Shown: in pieces, positions 37,391 to 45,364 of the stretch
Numbering within the stretch: position 1 is the first letter of the stretch
Layout of the letters: each line of letters starts with the position of its first letter
NCBI GenBank assembly: GCA_900554215.1
Contig: USGG01000002.1
Coordinates: 16,878-80,877 of the forward strand
Source: an uncultured Megasphaera sp.
GTDB lineage: Bacteria > Bacillota > Negativicutes > Veillonellales > Megasphaeraceae
Length of the DNA: 64,000 nucleotides
Direction of reading: 5' to 3'
Program-made: the position numbers and the translations under genes
Notes under the pieces: generated by a model
What the model saw: the letters and a program-made list of their open reading frames with translations, nothing else
What the model was told of the DNA's origin: nothing
Databases searched by the model: none

Positions 37391-37701
37391 GTGATTCCTC
37401 TCTTTCCGGAAACGAACTGTGCATATCTTCGTTACTAATTATTCCAGAATATTTATAAAAATTCTTTGTAGAAATAGACGCAGCCATTTTTGCAAAGTAT
37501 AAGTTATTATAGCATGATTACAGAAAAAAATAAATACGAATAATCGCGGATACCCCGTGGGTAAGGGTAGTCAGGGCCAGAATAATTATGATATAATATG
37601 GTGTATGTGAAGATAAAATTTTATATTATGAAATTTATTTACATAAATTTCGACATGAGAAATGTAATGCAGCATCGCACAGATGAAGAGGGGGATTGGA
37701 C
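37391..37701. promoter_or_regulatory. Divergent gltA-icd / acn promoter region
   Basis: For acn, an extended -10 (TGATATAAT, TATAAT at 37592-37597) is present. For gltA, on the minus strand, TGCTATAAT (TATAAT at 37512-37507) is present. Two AT-rich palindromes flank them: AGAATATTTATAAAAATTCT at 37446-37465, imperfect, and a perfect 9-bp pair GAAATTTAT-N4-ATAAATTTC at 37630-37651. They share the GAA(T)ATTTAT half and may bind one regulator of both units. Confidence 0.55.
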
Positions 37702-39993
37702 ATGATTCAATTATATGAAGGCGGCGCGTACCTGGTTCACGGCTCGGAGCTCGTTCCTGAACAGGAAGCGGCGCGGGTAGAACAGCTTACGGGCAAGGCG
37801 CCTGATAAGGACGAAGCCCGCAAGGGGACGATTGCCTACTCGATTTTGCAGGCTCATAATACGTCCGGCTCGATGGACCATTTAAAGATAAAATTCGACG
37901 CCATGGCGTCCCACGATATCACCTTTGTCGGCATTATCCAGACGGCAAAGGCTTCGGGTATGGAAACGTTTCCGCTGCCTTACGTGCTGACGAACTGCCA
38001 CAATTCGCTGTGCGCCGTCGGCGGCACGATCAACGAAGACGACCACGTATTCGGATTGTCGGCGGCTAAGAAATACGGCGGCATCTTCGTACCGCCTCAC
38101 ATCGCCGTCATCCATCAGTACATGCGGGAAAAGATGGCCGGCTGCGGCAAAATGATCATCGGCTCGGACAGCCACACGCGGTACGGCGCGCTGGGGACGA
38201 TGGCCGTCGGCGAAGGCGGCGGCGAGCTGGTCAAGCAGCTCCTGCGCGATACGTATGACGTCGCCTATCCGGGCGTCGTAGCCGTATACCTGACGGGCAA
38301 GCCCAGTCCGGCTGTCGGTCCGCACGACATCGCCATTGCCATCGTCGGCGCCGTCTTTAAGAATGGATATGTGAAGAACAAGGTCATGGAATTCGTCGGC
38401 CCCGGCGTGGCGTCGATGAATACGGATTACCGCAACAGCGTCGACGTCATGACGACGGAAACGACGTGCCTGTCGTCAGTATGGCGCACCGACGACGATA
38501 CGAAGGCCTACCTGACCCAGCACGGCCGGCCTCAGGATTACAAGGAACTCAATCCGGCCGACGTGGCTTACTACGACGGCGTCATTTACGTCGATTTGAG
38601 CAAGATCAAGCCGATGATCGCCATGCCCATGCATCCGAGCAACGCCTTTACCATCGACGAGCTCAACGCCAATCTGGCCGATATCCTTCATGAAACGGAA
38701 GAAAGCATCAACGGCCGCATGAGCAATCCCGACCTCCATTACAGTCTGATGGATAAGGTCGTTGACGGCAAATTCCACGTCCAGCAGGGCGTCATTGCCG
38801 GCTGCGCCGGCGGCAACTACGGCAACGTCATGGCTGCCGCTCATATTTTGAAAAACGCTTCCTGCGGCGACGGCGTCTTTACCCTCGACGTCTACCCGTC
38901 GTCCCAGCCCGTGTACATGGACTTGGTCCGCAAGGGCGCCGTAGCCGACCTTTTGGCTGCCGGGGCGATTTTCAAGACGGCCTTCTGCGGCCCCTGCTTC
39001 GGAGCAGGCGATACGCCGGCGAACAACGCCTTCAGCATCCGCCATACGACGCGCAACTTCCCGAACCGCGAAGGCTCGAAGCCGGGCAGCGGCCAGTTTT
39101 CTGCCGTAGCCCTCATGGACGCCCGTTCCATTGCGGCGACGGCGGCCAACGGCGGCGTTCTCACGTCGGCCGAAGGCTACATGGATGATTATACAGAACA
39201 GCCCTACGATTACGACAACTCGTCCTACGCGTCGCGCGTATACCAGGGCTTCGGCCAGGCCGACGACGAAGCGGCTCTCGTATACGGGCCGAATATCAAA
39301 GACTGGCCGGACATGGAAGGCCTGGCCGACAACATTCTGGTCAAGGTCTGCTCGAAGATCATGGACCCCGTGACGACGACAGACGAGCTGATTCCGTCGG
39401 GCGAAACGTCGTCGTACCGCTCCAATCCGCTGGGATTGGCCGAATTCACCTTGTCCCGCCGCGACCCGGAATACGTCGGCCGGGCCAAGGCCGTCGACGC
39501 GGCAGAACGGGCCCGCATAGCCGGACAATGCCCGGCCTCTGTCGACAAGGAGCTGAAAGACGTCTTTGCCAAGCTGAAAGAGACATTTGCCGACGCCGAT
39601 ATGGCGGCGACGGAAATCGGCAGCATGATTTACTGCGTCAAGCCCGGCGACGGCTCGGCCCGTGAACAGGCGGCCAGCTGCCAGCGCGTCCTCGGCGGCC
39701 TGGCCAATATCTGCCGAGAATACGCGACGAAGCGCTACCGCTCCAACGTCATCAACTGGGGCATGCTGCCCTTCCAGATGAAGGACGACCCGTCCTTTGA
39801 AGTCGGCGATTACATCTATATCCCCAACGTCAAGGCAGCCCTTGACGGCGACATGAAGGACATCAAGGCCTACGTCGTCGGCAAAGAACTTCAGGAAATT
39901 TCCCTGTACATCGCAGACATGACCGACGCGGAAAAAGAAATCGTCAAAGCCGGCAGCCTCATCAATTTCAACCGCAATAGACAAAAAGCGTAA
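37702..39993 (+). CDS. acn: Aconitate hydratase
   Basis: I take ATG 37702 behind AGAGGGGG (763 residues). The iron-sulfur cluster cysteines are seen as [13 protein letters not shown] (about residue 100), GCAGGNYGN and [10 protein letters not shown]. The substrate stretch [14 protein letters not shown] is typical. The length and order fit the mitochondrial-type or hydratase-type aconitase (about 750 residues) rather than LeuC. It converts citrate to isocitrate between the divergently encoded gltA and icd products. A 502-codon open frame on the opposite strand (38476-39984) is a composition effect, not a gene. Confidence 0.92.
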   Translation: MIQLYEGGAYLVHGSELVPEQEAARVEQLTGKAPDKDEARKGTIAYSILQAHNTSGSMDHLKIKFDAMASHDITFVGIIQTAKASGMETFPLPYVLTNCHNSLCAVGGTINEDDHVFGLSAAKKYGGIFVPPHIAVIHQYMREKMAGCGKMIIGSDSHTRYGALGTMAVGEGGGELVKQLLRDTYDVAYPGVVAVYLTGKPSPAVGPHDIAIAIVGAVFKNGYVKNKVMEFVGPGVASMNTDYRNSVDVMTTETTCLSSVWRTDDDTKAYLTQHGRPQDYKELNPADVAYYDGVIYVDLSKIKPMIAMPMHPSNAFTIDELNANLADILHETEESINGRMSNPDLHYSLMDKVVDGKFHVQQGVIAGCAGGNYGNVMAAAHILKNASCGDGVFTLDVYPSSQPVYMDLVRKGAVADLLAAGAIFKTAFCGPCFGAGDTPANNAFSIRHTTRNFPNREGSKPGSGQFSAVALMDARSIAATAANGGVLTSAEGYMDDYTEQPYDYDNSSYASRVYQGFGQADDEAALVYGPNIKDWPDMEGLADNILVKVCSKIMDPVTTTDELIPSGETSSYRSNPLGLAEFTLSRRDPEYVGRAKAVDAAERARIAGQCPASVDKELKDVFAKLKETFADADMAATEIGSMIYCVKPGDGSAREQAASCQRVLGGLANICREYATKRYRSNVINWGMLPFQMKDDPSFEVGDYIYIPNVKAALDGDMKDIKAYVVGKELQEISLYIADMTDAEKEIVKAGSLINFNRNRQKA

Positions 39994-40008
39994 TTGCCGG
40001 AATATTCA

Positions 40009-40037
40009 TTGACGGATGCGCCAGATATTGATATACT
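40009..40037 (+). promoter_or_regulatory. Promoter of the antitoxin small RNA
   Basis: TTGACG (40009-40014), 17 bases, then TATACT (40032-40037). It starts 16 bases after the acn stop codon and points at the toxin gene encoded on the other strand. No protein gene follows it on the plus strand. Confidence 0.75.
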
Positions 40038-40043
40038 GAATGT

Positions 40044-40120
40044 GGAAAATGGTATTACTAAAAAATTTCCATCAGCGCAGTAAAAAGCGAAAATCCCCTA
40101 GTTGCCGCTAGGGGATTTTC
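40044..40120 (+). ncRNA. Predicted antitoxin small RNA of a par/Fst-like system
   Basis: From the promoter at 40009-40037 a transcript of about 75 bases would reach the hairpin at 40089-40120. Bases 40047-40079 (AAATGGTATTAC ... CCATCAGCGCA) repeat the sequence at 40227-40256, which is the complement of the toxin start and ribosome-binding region. The RNA could therefore pair with the toxin mRNA at its translation start although the two overlap only at the shared terminator. This is the arrangement of RNA II in the enterococcal pAD1 par locus. Predicted only from sequence. Confidence 0.65.
40089..40120. terminator. Shared bidirectional terminator of toxin mRNA and small RNA
   Basis: A 13-bp perfect stem (GAAAATCCCCTAG at 40089-40101, complement at 40108-40120) surrounds a 6-base loop. 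On the minus strand the tail is CGCTTTTTAC, and the stem ends in TTTTC on either strand. It lies between the convergent toxin gene and small RNA promoter. Confidence 0.85.
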
Positions 40121-40163
40121 TATTCCATTTCAGAGGCGGCTTAGACCTCAGGCTGACTACCGG

Positions 40164-40247
40164 TTACTCTCCATCCAGCCATCTACAAACATAGTGACAT
40201 ACTATGCCTGCCGCGAGGGAGATCATAAATGGTATTACCAATTCCAT
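40164..40247 (-). CDS. Fst/Ldr-like small hydrophobic toxin
   Basis: This 27-residue protein starts at ATG 40247, three to four bases beyond an excellent AAGGAGGTG-GCGCTGAT leader. It reads MELVIPFMISLAAGIVC, a single hydrophobic helix, then HYVCRWLDGE. A charged tail with W/V-L-D-E after the helix is the Fst-type pattern. Fst toxins insert in the membrane and are silenced by a small RNA. The promoter at 40296-40324, the repeat pairing with the small RNA and the terminator at 40089 complete a locus with an mRNA of about 200 bases. The 5' leader also contains GCCTCC, able to mask the GGAGG site. Confidence 0.72.
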   Translation of the reverse strand: MELVIPFMISLAAGIVCHYVCRWLDGE

Positions 40248-40256
40248 ATCAGCGCA
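40227..40256. repeat. Direct repeat B over the toxin start; copy A at 40047-40079
   Basis: Copy B (40227-40256) and copy A (40047-40079) share AAATGGTATTAC exactly, then a TTCCAT/TTTCCAT stretch and (T)CAGCGCA. Copy B covers the toxin start codon and part of its ribosome-binding region, whereas copy A is inside the small RNA. This provides complementarity between two convergent RNAs, as in par loci. Confidence 0.75.
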
Positions 40257-40295
40257 CCTCCTTCCTTCTACCAGTATGGAGGCGGTAGCGCATGT

Positions 40296-40324
40296 ATTAT
40301 ATTATGCCGTTATGAGATTGAAAA
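40296..40324 (-). promoter_or_regulatory. Promoter of the toxin gene
   Basis: On the minus strand TTTTCA (40324-40319), 17 bases, then TATAAT (40301-40296). A transcript would start near 40289, giving a 5' leader of about 42 bases before the toxin ATG at 40247. The -35 is poor but the -10 is perfect. Confidence 0.6.
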
Positions 40325-40366
40325 GCGGCGTATTTAGATAGGCTATGCTGTATAAGCATCATAAAG

Positions 40367-40408
40367 ACAGCAGGCAGGGAACGGGATTCTCTGCCTGCTG
40401 TTTTTATA
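40367..40408. terminator. Terminator after the Tat-exported protein gene
   Basis: The 14-bp stem ACAGCAGGCAGGGA (40367-40380) with 40388-40401 has one wobble. It follows the minus-strand gene ending at 40428. The plus-strand tail TTTTTATATTTT is stronger, so it may also stop any small RNA reading through from 40044. Confidence 0.85.
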
Positions 40409-40427
40409 TTTTACTATGCTGTATGTA

Positions 40428-41591
40428 TTATTTTAAGACGACCTTGGCGACTTGTTCTGCTGCCAGCTTGTAGCCGTTTGGTTCTGCTTCGAGCATGTTG
40501 AGGTACATATAGGATAGCTGCGCGCCGACGTAGTTGCGGAAATGGTTGAAGGCTGCTCCTTCCAGGTCGGCCTGGTTCATGCCGTATTCCTGATAGGCGA
40601 TTTTTTTTAGGAGCAGGACCGTCTTCTGAGCTGCCGGCGACGACAGTACCCAGTCGTGGTCGCCGAGGTGGACGATGTAGCCTTCCTGATGATGGGGATT
40701 GGGAATCGTCTGGCCGTCTTTGCCGACGAGGCCGTAGGCGACGGGATCCTTGCCGGCGATGATGGCGGCGGCTTTCAGCCAGCCGGCGACGTCGGCTTCT
40801 TCTTTCTTCGACGTCGGCGCGCCGTGGGCGCAGGCCTGGGCGACGACTTCTTCCGCCGGGAAGCCGCGGTAGATGACTTCTGCCAGCGCCAGGGCGTGAT
40901 GCGCTCCCTGACCGGCAATGGGATATTCCGTCAGGGACGAGCCGTTGGCGTTCCACTGGAAGACGAAGGGCTTGGAAATGTCATGCAGGGCCTGGGCGGC
41001 GATGGCGATATCCTTGTTGACGGAGTAGTAAAAGACTTCTTCATAGGTCCGGCAGATATAATCCGTAATGTGCATGTTGCAGCTCGTATGGGTAGCCAAT
41101 CCGCCCGGATAGGGATGGTGGCTGCCGTAGCCGCTGCCGGGAGCTGTCTTAAATTTCTGCACGGCGCCGTTAAAGGGCGGCAGTATGTGCTTTTCGTCGA
41201 TTTTCGACGTGTCGATTAAGTTCTGGGCGGCCAATGCGGCATAGAGGCGGCTGCGGGATGCGGCGGACGAATATTCCTGCATAAAGGTCGGCGTCGGGTC
41301 GTTGAGGAGACGGACGACGGCCTGGCGGAGGCTTCCGTTTTCAATCGTATTGGATAATCGCAGAATATGGTCGAAGGATTTTTGCACCAGCGGCGAAGCG
41401 TTGGCGGCTGCGACGGCGTTTTTGGGAATGTCTTTAAATGCGACGGGCTTCAGCGTCCGCTTCGGATTGTCGAGTTCCCGGGCGAAGGAAAAGGACGGCA
41501 TGGAAAACATGGCCGCTCCCAATGCGGCTCCGCCGGCGAGCTTTAAAAAGCTGCGGCGCGATACGGTATGTTCAGATGACGGCGTTGACAT
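40428..41591 (-). CDS. Tat-exported HD-domain protein
   Basis: I take ATG 41591, nine bases after AGGAGG (387 residues). A twin-arginine signal (SRRSFLKLAGGAALGAAMF) is at residues 12-30. The mature part has YPGGLATHTSCNMHI and IAAQALHDISKPF, an H...HD arrangement typical of metal-dependent HD phosphohydrolases. Further histidines (GQGAHHALALAE, ACAHGAP) may complete the metal site. It should be exported folded to the periplasm. It is divergent from tatA (41781), which supports Tat export. The substrate is unknown. Confidence 0.78.
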   Translation of the reverse strand: MSTPSSEHTVSRRSFLKLAGGAALGAAMFSMPSFSFARELDNPKRTLKPVAFKDIPKNAVAAANASPLVQKSFDHILRLSNTIENGSLRQAVVRLLNDPTPTFMQEYSSAASRSRLYAALAAQNLIDTSKIDEKHILPPFNGAVQKFKTAPGSGYGSHHPYPGGLATHTSCNMHITDYICRTYEEVFYYSVNKDIAIAAQALHDISKPFVFQWNANGSSLTEYPIAGQGAHHALALAEVIYRGFPAEEVVAQACAHGAPTSKKEEADVAGWLKAAAIIAGKDPVAYGLVGKDGQTIPNPHHQEGYIVHLGDHDWVLSSPAAQKTVLLLKKIAYQEYGMNQADLEGAAFNHFRNYVGAQLSYMYLNMLEAEPNGYKLAAEQVAKVVLK

Positions 41592-41780
41592 AGTGTGATT
41601 CCTCCTTAAAGGCCTTTTCAATTTACCGTTAGTATAGTTTCCTTTTGTATATATTTTGTGAACATACCGTAAAGGTATTGTATGGAATGAAGGGCCGGTG
41701 AAATTTTACAAAAAGAACAGGCCGATTTTACGAAAGGGCTATGAAACTTTGCTACAGTAAGGCCAAAGGAGGCGCAGTCT

Positions 41781-41981
41781 ATGTTAGGATTAGGTTTTCC
41801 AGAATTGGCGTTGATTTTAGTGATCGGACTGGTCGTATTCGGGCCGGGAAAGCTGCCGTCTGTCGGCGGCGCACTGGGCAAGAGCCTGCGGGAGTTTAAA
41901 ACGGCCGTTCGCGATGGAGAAGAAACTAAGAAGCCGGCATCTGCCGACGCTTTTCATGAGACAAAAGCGGGCGATGCATAA
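41781..41981 (+). CDS. tatA: Twin-arginine translocase subunit TatA
   Basis: This 66-residue protein has one N-terminal membrane helix (LGFPELALILVIGLVVFGPGKLP), the invariant Phe-Gly-Pro hinge, an amphipathic helix (LGKSLREFKTAV) and a polar tail. TatA forms the export pore with TatC. AAAGGAGG lies 8 bases before the ATG. tatC is not in the window. Divergent placement with a Tat substrate suggests a locally dedicated component, and a terminator follows. Confidence 0.92.
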   Translation: MLGLGFPELALILVIGLVVFGPGKLPSVGGALGKSLREFKTAVRDGEETKKPASADAFHETKAGDA

Positions 41982-42013
41982 TATCGGCCGTATGAGCGCA
42001 AATTCTTTATAAC

Positions 42014-42047
42014 AACATTCCCTGTCGGCTGGCAGGGAATGTTTGTC
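42014..42047. terminator. Terminator between tatA and the MFS gene
   Basis: An 11-bp perfect stem (AACATTCCCTG at 42014-42024, complement 42033-42043) lies between convergent genes. The U-tracts are short on both strands. Confidence 0.75.
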
Positions 42048-42053
42048 ATTTAC

Positions 42054-42824
42054 TTACTTGCAAGTTTCTTTTTTTGCAGCGTTCTGATTCTGGAGGACAT
42101 AATACAGTACGGCGCAGCACGCCAGCAGCACGGCCAGCGCCGCATACATGACGCGAAAACCGGCATAGGGGGGCAGTGCGCCTAAAACCAGAGGGCCTGC
42201 GCCGACGCTGAGATCCATGAAGACGAAAAACGTCGACGTCGCCAGGCCCATGCGGCCGCGAGGAGCTAAGCCGATAATGATGGCTTGAGAACAGGACATA
42301 TACGTCCCATATCCCAGCCCCGTCAGCGCGGCGGCGCCCAGCAGCATCCAGCCGGACGTCGACAGGCTGATGAAGCACAGGCTCAGGGCAAAGAATATAA
42401 ATGCCGGGTACATGACGAAATTCGCGCCGCGGCGGGCTGCCGGGACGAGGTGAGCCATGATCGTCCCCGTCGTAGACGACGACAGGCCGAAGCCGACGCC
42501 CTGGACGAAACGGGCTGCGTAGAGGAGATACAGGCTGTGGATTCCTATGTTCAGGAGAGAGGCTGCTAAAAAGAGGAACAGGCCGATATATAAGGAGCGT
42601 TTCAGGCCGATTCGTTCGATACATCCGCCCAGAAACAGGCGGGCAAATAAGGTTCCTAAAATAAAGATGCCGCAGGCCAATCCCGCTTCTGCCAGCGAAG
42701 CGTGAAGCGCCGTCGCCGCGTAGTCGGCTATAACGACCATCGTCATATAATACGATTGGTTTACGACGAAGCAAACGATGCAGTTCAGGATAAAATCTTT
42801 GGTCCAGATGGCCGAAGTATTCAT
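42054..42824 (-). pseudogene. MFS transporter with a large in-frame internal deletion
   Basis: I start at ATG 42824 behind AAAGGAG. The 256 residues start like a normal drug or metabolite MFS protein (four helices, LGGCIERIGLKRSLY loop, ARFVQGVGFGLSSSTTG, HLVPAARRG). They then jump at about residue 133 (near 42425) into GANFVMYPAFIFFALSL, which belongs just before helix 9. The remaining helices (SCSQAIIIGLAPRGRMGLATSTFF) are normal. About 120-130 residues, helices 5-8, are missing compared with the usual 390. The frame is intact, so it may still be translated, but transport is doubtful. It is controlled by the adjacent MarR gene. Confidence 0.72.
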
Positions 42825-42849
42825 GACGTGTTCTCCTTTTCTATTATTG

Positions 42850-42863
42850 TACAACTAGTTGTA
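42850..42863. promoter_or_regulatory. MarR operator upstream of the MFS gene
   Basis: The perfect palindrome TACAACTAGTTGTA lies 26 bases before the MFS start. It has the same TACAA-N4-TTGTA pattern as the site at 43323-43340 before the marR gene. Confidence 0.75.
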
Positions 42864-42884
42864 TATAGGAGCGAAAAAACGACA

Positions 42885-43304
42885 TCATACGTTGTCGTTT
42901 ATTTTCAGGAGTAAGGAAAGGAGCTGGTCTTTTTCCTCTTCCGACAATCCCTTTAAAAGCTGGCATCCTACGTTTGTGCCGAGATGTTTGAGGTCATGGC
43001 ACGTCGTCCGGCCTTTTTCCGTGAGATACACTTGCTTGAAGCGGCCGTCTTCTTCTGAGACGACGACGTAGAGCAATTCTTTCCGCTTCATCCGTTCGAC
43101 GAGATTCCGCGCCGCCTGATGGGTAATGCGCAGGTGCTCTTTTAAATCGATGATGGGACGGCCCGGGCAGTTGTCAAAATAAAGCAGCGCTTCTGATTGA
43201 TTGGCCGTCAGATCGAAGGGGATCAAATCCTTGTCGCGGCCGTTGCTGATTTTATTGCCGATGCGCAGGATTTGGCGTTCGATGATGAAGTTTTTGTCTT
43301 TCAT
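42885..43304 (-). CDS. MarR-family transcriptional regulator
   Basis: This 139-residue protein has the MarR winged helix: ALLYFDNCPGRPIIDLKEHL, recognition helix RITHQAARNLVERMKRK, and the wing DGRFKQVYLTEKGR. Both its own promoter and that of the next gene carry a TACAA-N4-TTGTA palindrome, so it most likely represses itself and the MFS gene. It lies 60 bases upstream of that gene on the same strand. Confidence 0.9.
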   Translation of the reverse strand: MKDKNFIIERQILRIGNKISNGRDKDLIPFDLTANQSEALLYFDNCPGRPIIDLKEHLRITHQAARNLVERMKRKELLYVVVSEEDGRFKQVYLTEKGRTTCHDLKHLGTNVGCQLLKGLSEEEKDQLLSLLLKINDNV

Positions 43305-43322
43305 GAGGTATCCTTTCCCAAT

Positions 43323-43340
43323 TATACAATGAGTTGTATA
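43323..43340. promoter_or_regulatory. MarR autoregulatory operator
   Basis: TATACAATGAGTTGTATA is an inverted repeat with 7-bp arms around TGAG. It lies 19 bases upstream of the marR start and shares TACAA-N4-TTGTA with the MFS operator. Confidence 0.75.
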
Positions 43341-43398
43341 GTTTTATTTTATATACTTTTTTTAGTTTGTCAAATACCGGCGGCAGGGATAGGCGGCG

Positions 43399-44241
43399 TT
43401 ATTCGAGGAAGAGCCGCGTCTGAGGCGGTATGCCCTTGGCCGGCGACGCGCCGTAATATTTTTTCCAGGCCCGGTAAAAGGTGGAATACTGCTTAAAGCC
43501 GCTGTCGTAGCATACCTCCGTCAGGGGGCGGTCTTGCTGCATGAGGGAGCGGGCCAGGAGAAGGCGTTTGATGGTAATATATTGTCCCAGGGAATAGCCC
43601 GTCTCTTCCTTGAAGAGGTGCATGAGGTAGTCCGGGCTGATGCAGAGCTGTTCGGCCAAAGCCGGTATGGACAGCTCGTCCTGCAGGTGCTCGTTGATAT
43701 AGGTCAGGAGGCGCTGTATCTTTTCATTTTGCCGTCCCGTCTTGACGTAGCCGATGTGCCGCTCCTGAATAGATTGGGCCAAATAAATGAGAAACTCCAG
43801 AAACAGAGTTTCCTTCAACACGGCATGATGGGCGCAGGCTTCGGCGCAGCAGGCCTGGCGGAGGCGGCACGACGCGCCGTAGAGGCTGCCTGCTTCCTGA
43901 GGCTGGCGCAAAATAGGCGACGCCGTCTGGAACAGGGCCGACAGGTCGCAGCCGCGCTGCCTGTAGGACTCGATGTACGCCGGCGAAATATAGGCGATGA
44001 TGCGCTCATACATATGGGTTCCGCCGACGACGGGACGGTGCATCTGCCCGGCCGGCACGACAACGATGTCGTATGGCTGGAGCCGGTACGATTTTCCTTC
44101 GATTTCATAGGTCACGTCTCCCTGAAAGAACAGCATGACCTTGTCGAATTCATGGTAATGGACGGGACAAGCCCAGTCTCTCTTGTCCGATACGTAAAAC
44201 AGCTTCAGGGGCTCCGTCAGGTAGCCCGTTTTTTCATACAC
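43399..44241 (-). CDS. AraC-family transcriptional regulator with cupin sensor
   Basis: This 280-residue protein has an N-terminal cupin-like domain (PVHYHEFDKVMLFFQGDVTY; YDIVVVPAGQMHRP) and a C-terminal pair of helix-turn-helix motifs (LSIPALAEQLCISPDYLMHLFKEETG; EVCYDSGFKQYSTFYRAWKKYYGASP). It is typical of regulators sensing a small metabolite. No obvious target is adjacent; dapF diverges from it. The residue after the cupin domain is unusually Cys-rich (LRQACCAEACAHH). Confidence 0.9.
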   Translation of the reverse strand: MYEKTGYLTEPLKLFYVSDKRDWACPVHYHEFDKVMLFFQGDVTYEIEGKSYRLQPYDIVVVPAGQMHRPVVGGTHMYERIIAYISPAYIESYRQRGCDLSALFQTASPILRQPQEAGSLYGASCRLRQACCAEACAHHAVLKETLFLEFLIYLAQSIQERHIGYVKTGRQNEKIQRLLTYINEHLQDELSIPALAEQLCISPDYLMHLFKEETGYSLGQYITIKRLLLARSLMQQDRPLTEVCYDSGFKQYSTFYRAWKKYYGASPAKGIPPQTRLFLE

Positions 44242-44374
44242 ACGCGTTGCCTCCTATCGTTACAGCAGGATTTGCAATAAGTATAGCATGATTTTACTAT
44301 ACTTGCTATTTTCAGTTATTGTATAATAGCTATGGTAAAAGGTATGATAGATTTCCTATAAGGAGGATATACAG

Positions 44375-45211
44375 ATGAAATTCGTTAAAATGCATGGATT
44401 AGGAAACGATTTCGTATTTTTTGAAGATAAGGAAGGATCGGACAAGGATTTTTCCGAACTGGCCGTGAAAGTGTGCGACCGCCATACGGGAGTCGGCGCC
44501 GACGGCATCATCGTCATCGTGCCCAGCGATAAGGCCGACGTGCGGATGCGCATTATCAACGCCGACGGCAGCGAGGCGGAAATGTGCGGCAACGGCATCC
44601 GCTGCTTCGCAAAATACGTCTACGACAACGGCATCATTACGAAGGATGAATTTTCCGTCGAAACCCTGGCCGGCATTATGAAGCCGAAGGTCACTGTCGG
44701 CGAAGACGGCAAGGTCAGCCTGGTAACCATCAACATGGGCAAGCCCTTTACGGACCGGGCCCAGATCCCCATGGAAGGGCCGGCCGGCCCCGTCGTCGAC
44801 GAACCGATTGAAATCGACGGCAAGACCTACAAGATCACCAGCCTGCTCATGGGCGTGCCCCACACGATGACCTACGTCCGCGACGTAGACGCCGTTCCCC
44901 TTCATGAACTGGGGCCGAAGTTTGAAACGTACAAGGCCTTCCCGCGGAAGACTAACATGAACTTCGTCCAGGTCATCGACAACCATACCATTAAAGTCCA
45001 TACGTGGGAACGGGGCGCTGGCGCGACACTGGCCTGCGGCACCGGCTCCTGCGCCTGCGCCGTCGGTTCGTATCTGAACGGCTTTACGGGACGGAGCGTC
45101 GACGTGCAGCTGTACCTCGGCACGCTCCACATCGAATACAGCGAAGAAGACGGCAACGTATACATGACCGGCCCGGCTGCCGTGACCTTTACGGGTGAAT
45201 GGTTGGAATAA
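44375..45211 (+). CDS. dapF: Diaminopimelate epimerase
   Basis: This 278-residue enzyme has both catalytic cysteines: EMCGNGIRCFAKYV near residue 73 and ATLACGTGSCACAVGSY near 217. MKFVKMHGLGNDFVFFE is the usual start. It converts LL- to meso-diaminopimelate for lysine and peptidoglycan synthesis. AAGGAGG lies 9 bases upstream. The gene stands alone, bounded by a terminator. Confidence 0.96.
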   Translation: MKFVKMHGLGNDFVFFEDKEGSDKDFSELAVKVCDRHTGVGADGIIVIVPSDKADVRMRIINADGSEAEMCGNGIRCFAKYVYDNGIITKDEFSVETLAGIMKPKVTVGEDGKVSLVTINMGKPFTDRAQIPMEGPAGPVVDEPIEIDGKTYKITSLLMGVPHTMTYVRDVDAVPLHELGPKFETYKAFPRKTNMNFVQVIDNHTIKVHTWERGAGATLACGTGSCACAVGSYLNGFTGRSVDVQLYLGTLHIEYSEEDGNVYMTGPAAVTFTGEWLE

Positions 45212-45247
45212 AGGTTTCGCTGAACGAAATACAGGGGAAAACACAGA

Positions 45248-45296
45248 AAGATGTGCAGTACAGGAAGAATATTCCTGATATTGCACATCTTTTTTA
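45248..45296 (+). terminator. Terminator of dapF
   Basis: A 10-bp stem (AAGATGTGCA at 45248-45257, complement 45282-45291) has an inner AGGAA/TTCCT hairpin, followed by TTTTTTAC. Confidence 0.88.
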
Positions 45297-45364
45297 CATA
45301 ATGCAGGCCGAAGCTTTACAATGACGTGGGTATAATAATACCGTACTAGTGAGGAGGAGACCTG

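Noticed and set aside
38476..39984. A 502-codon open frame on the minus strand inside acn
   Set aside because: It is fully antisense to a clear aconitase, is rich in Val, Ala, Gly and Arg as expected from GC-rich third positions, and has no ribosome binding site or family resemblance. Similar shadows lie opposite gyrB and icd.
42046..42774. A second long frame on the minus strand overlapping the MFS gene
   Set aside because: It is Arg/Pro/Ser-rich without membrane segments, whereas the chosen frame has clear MFS motifs at both ends. The shortness of the permease is an in-frame deletion, not a frameshift.
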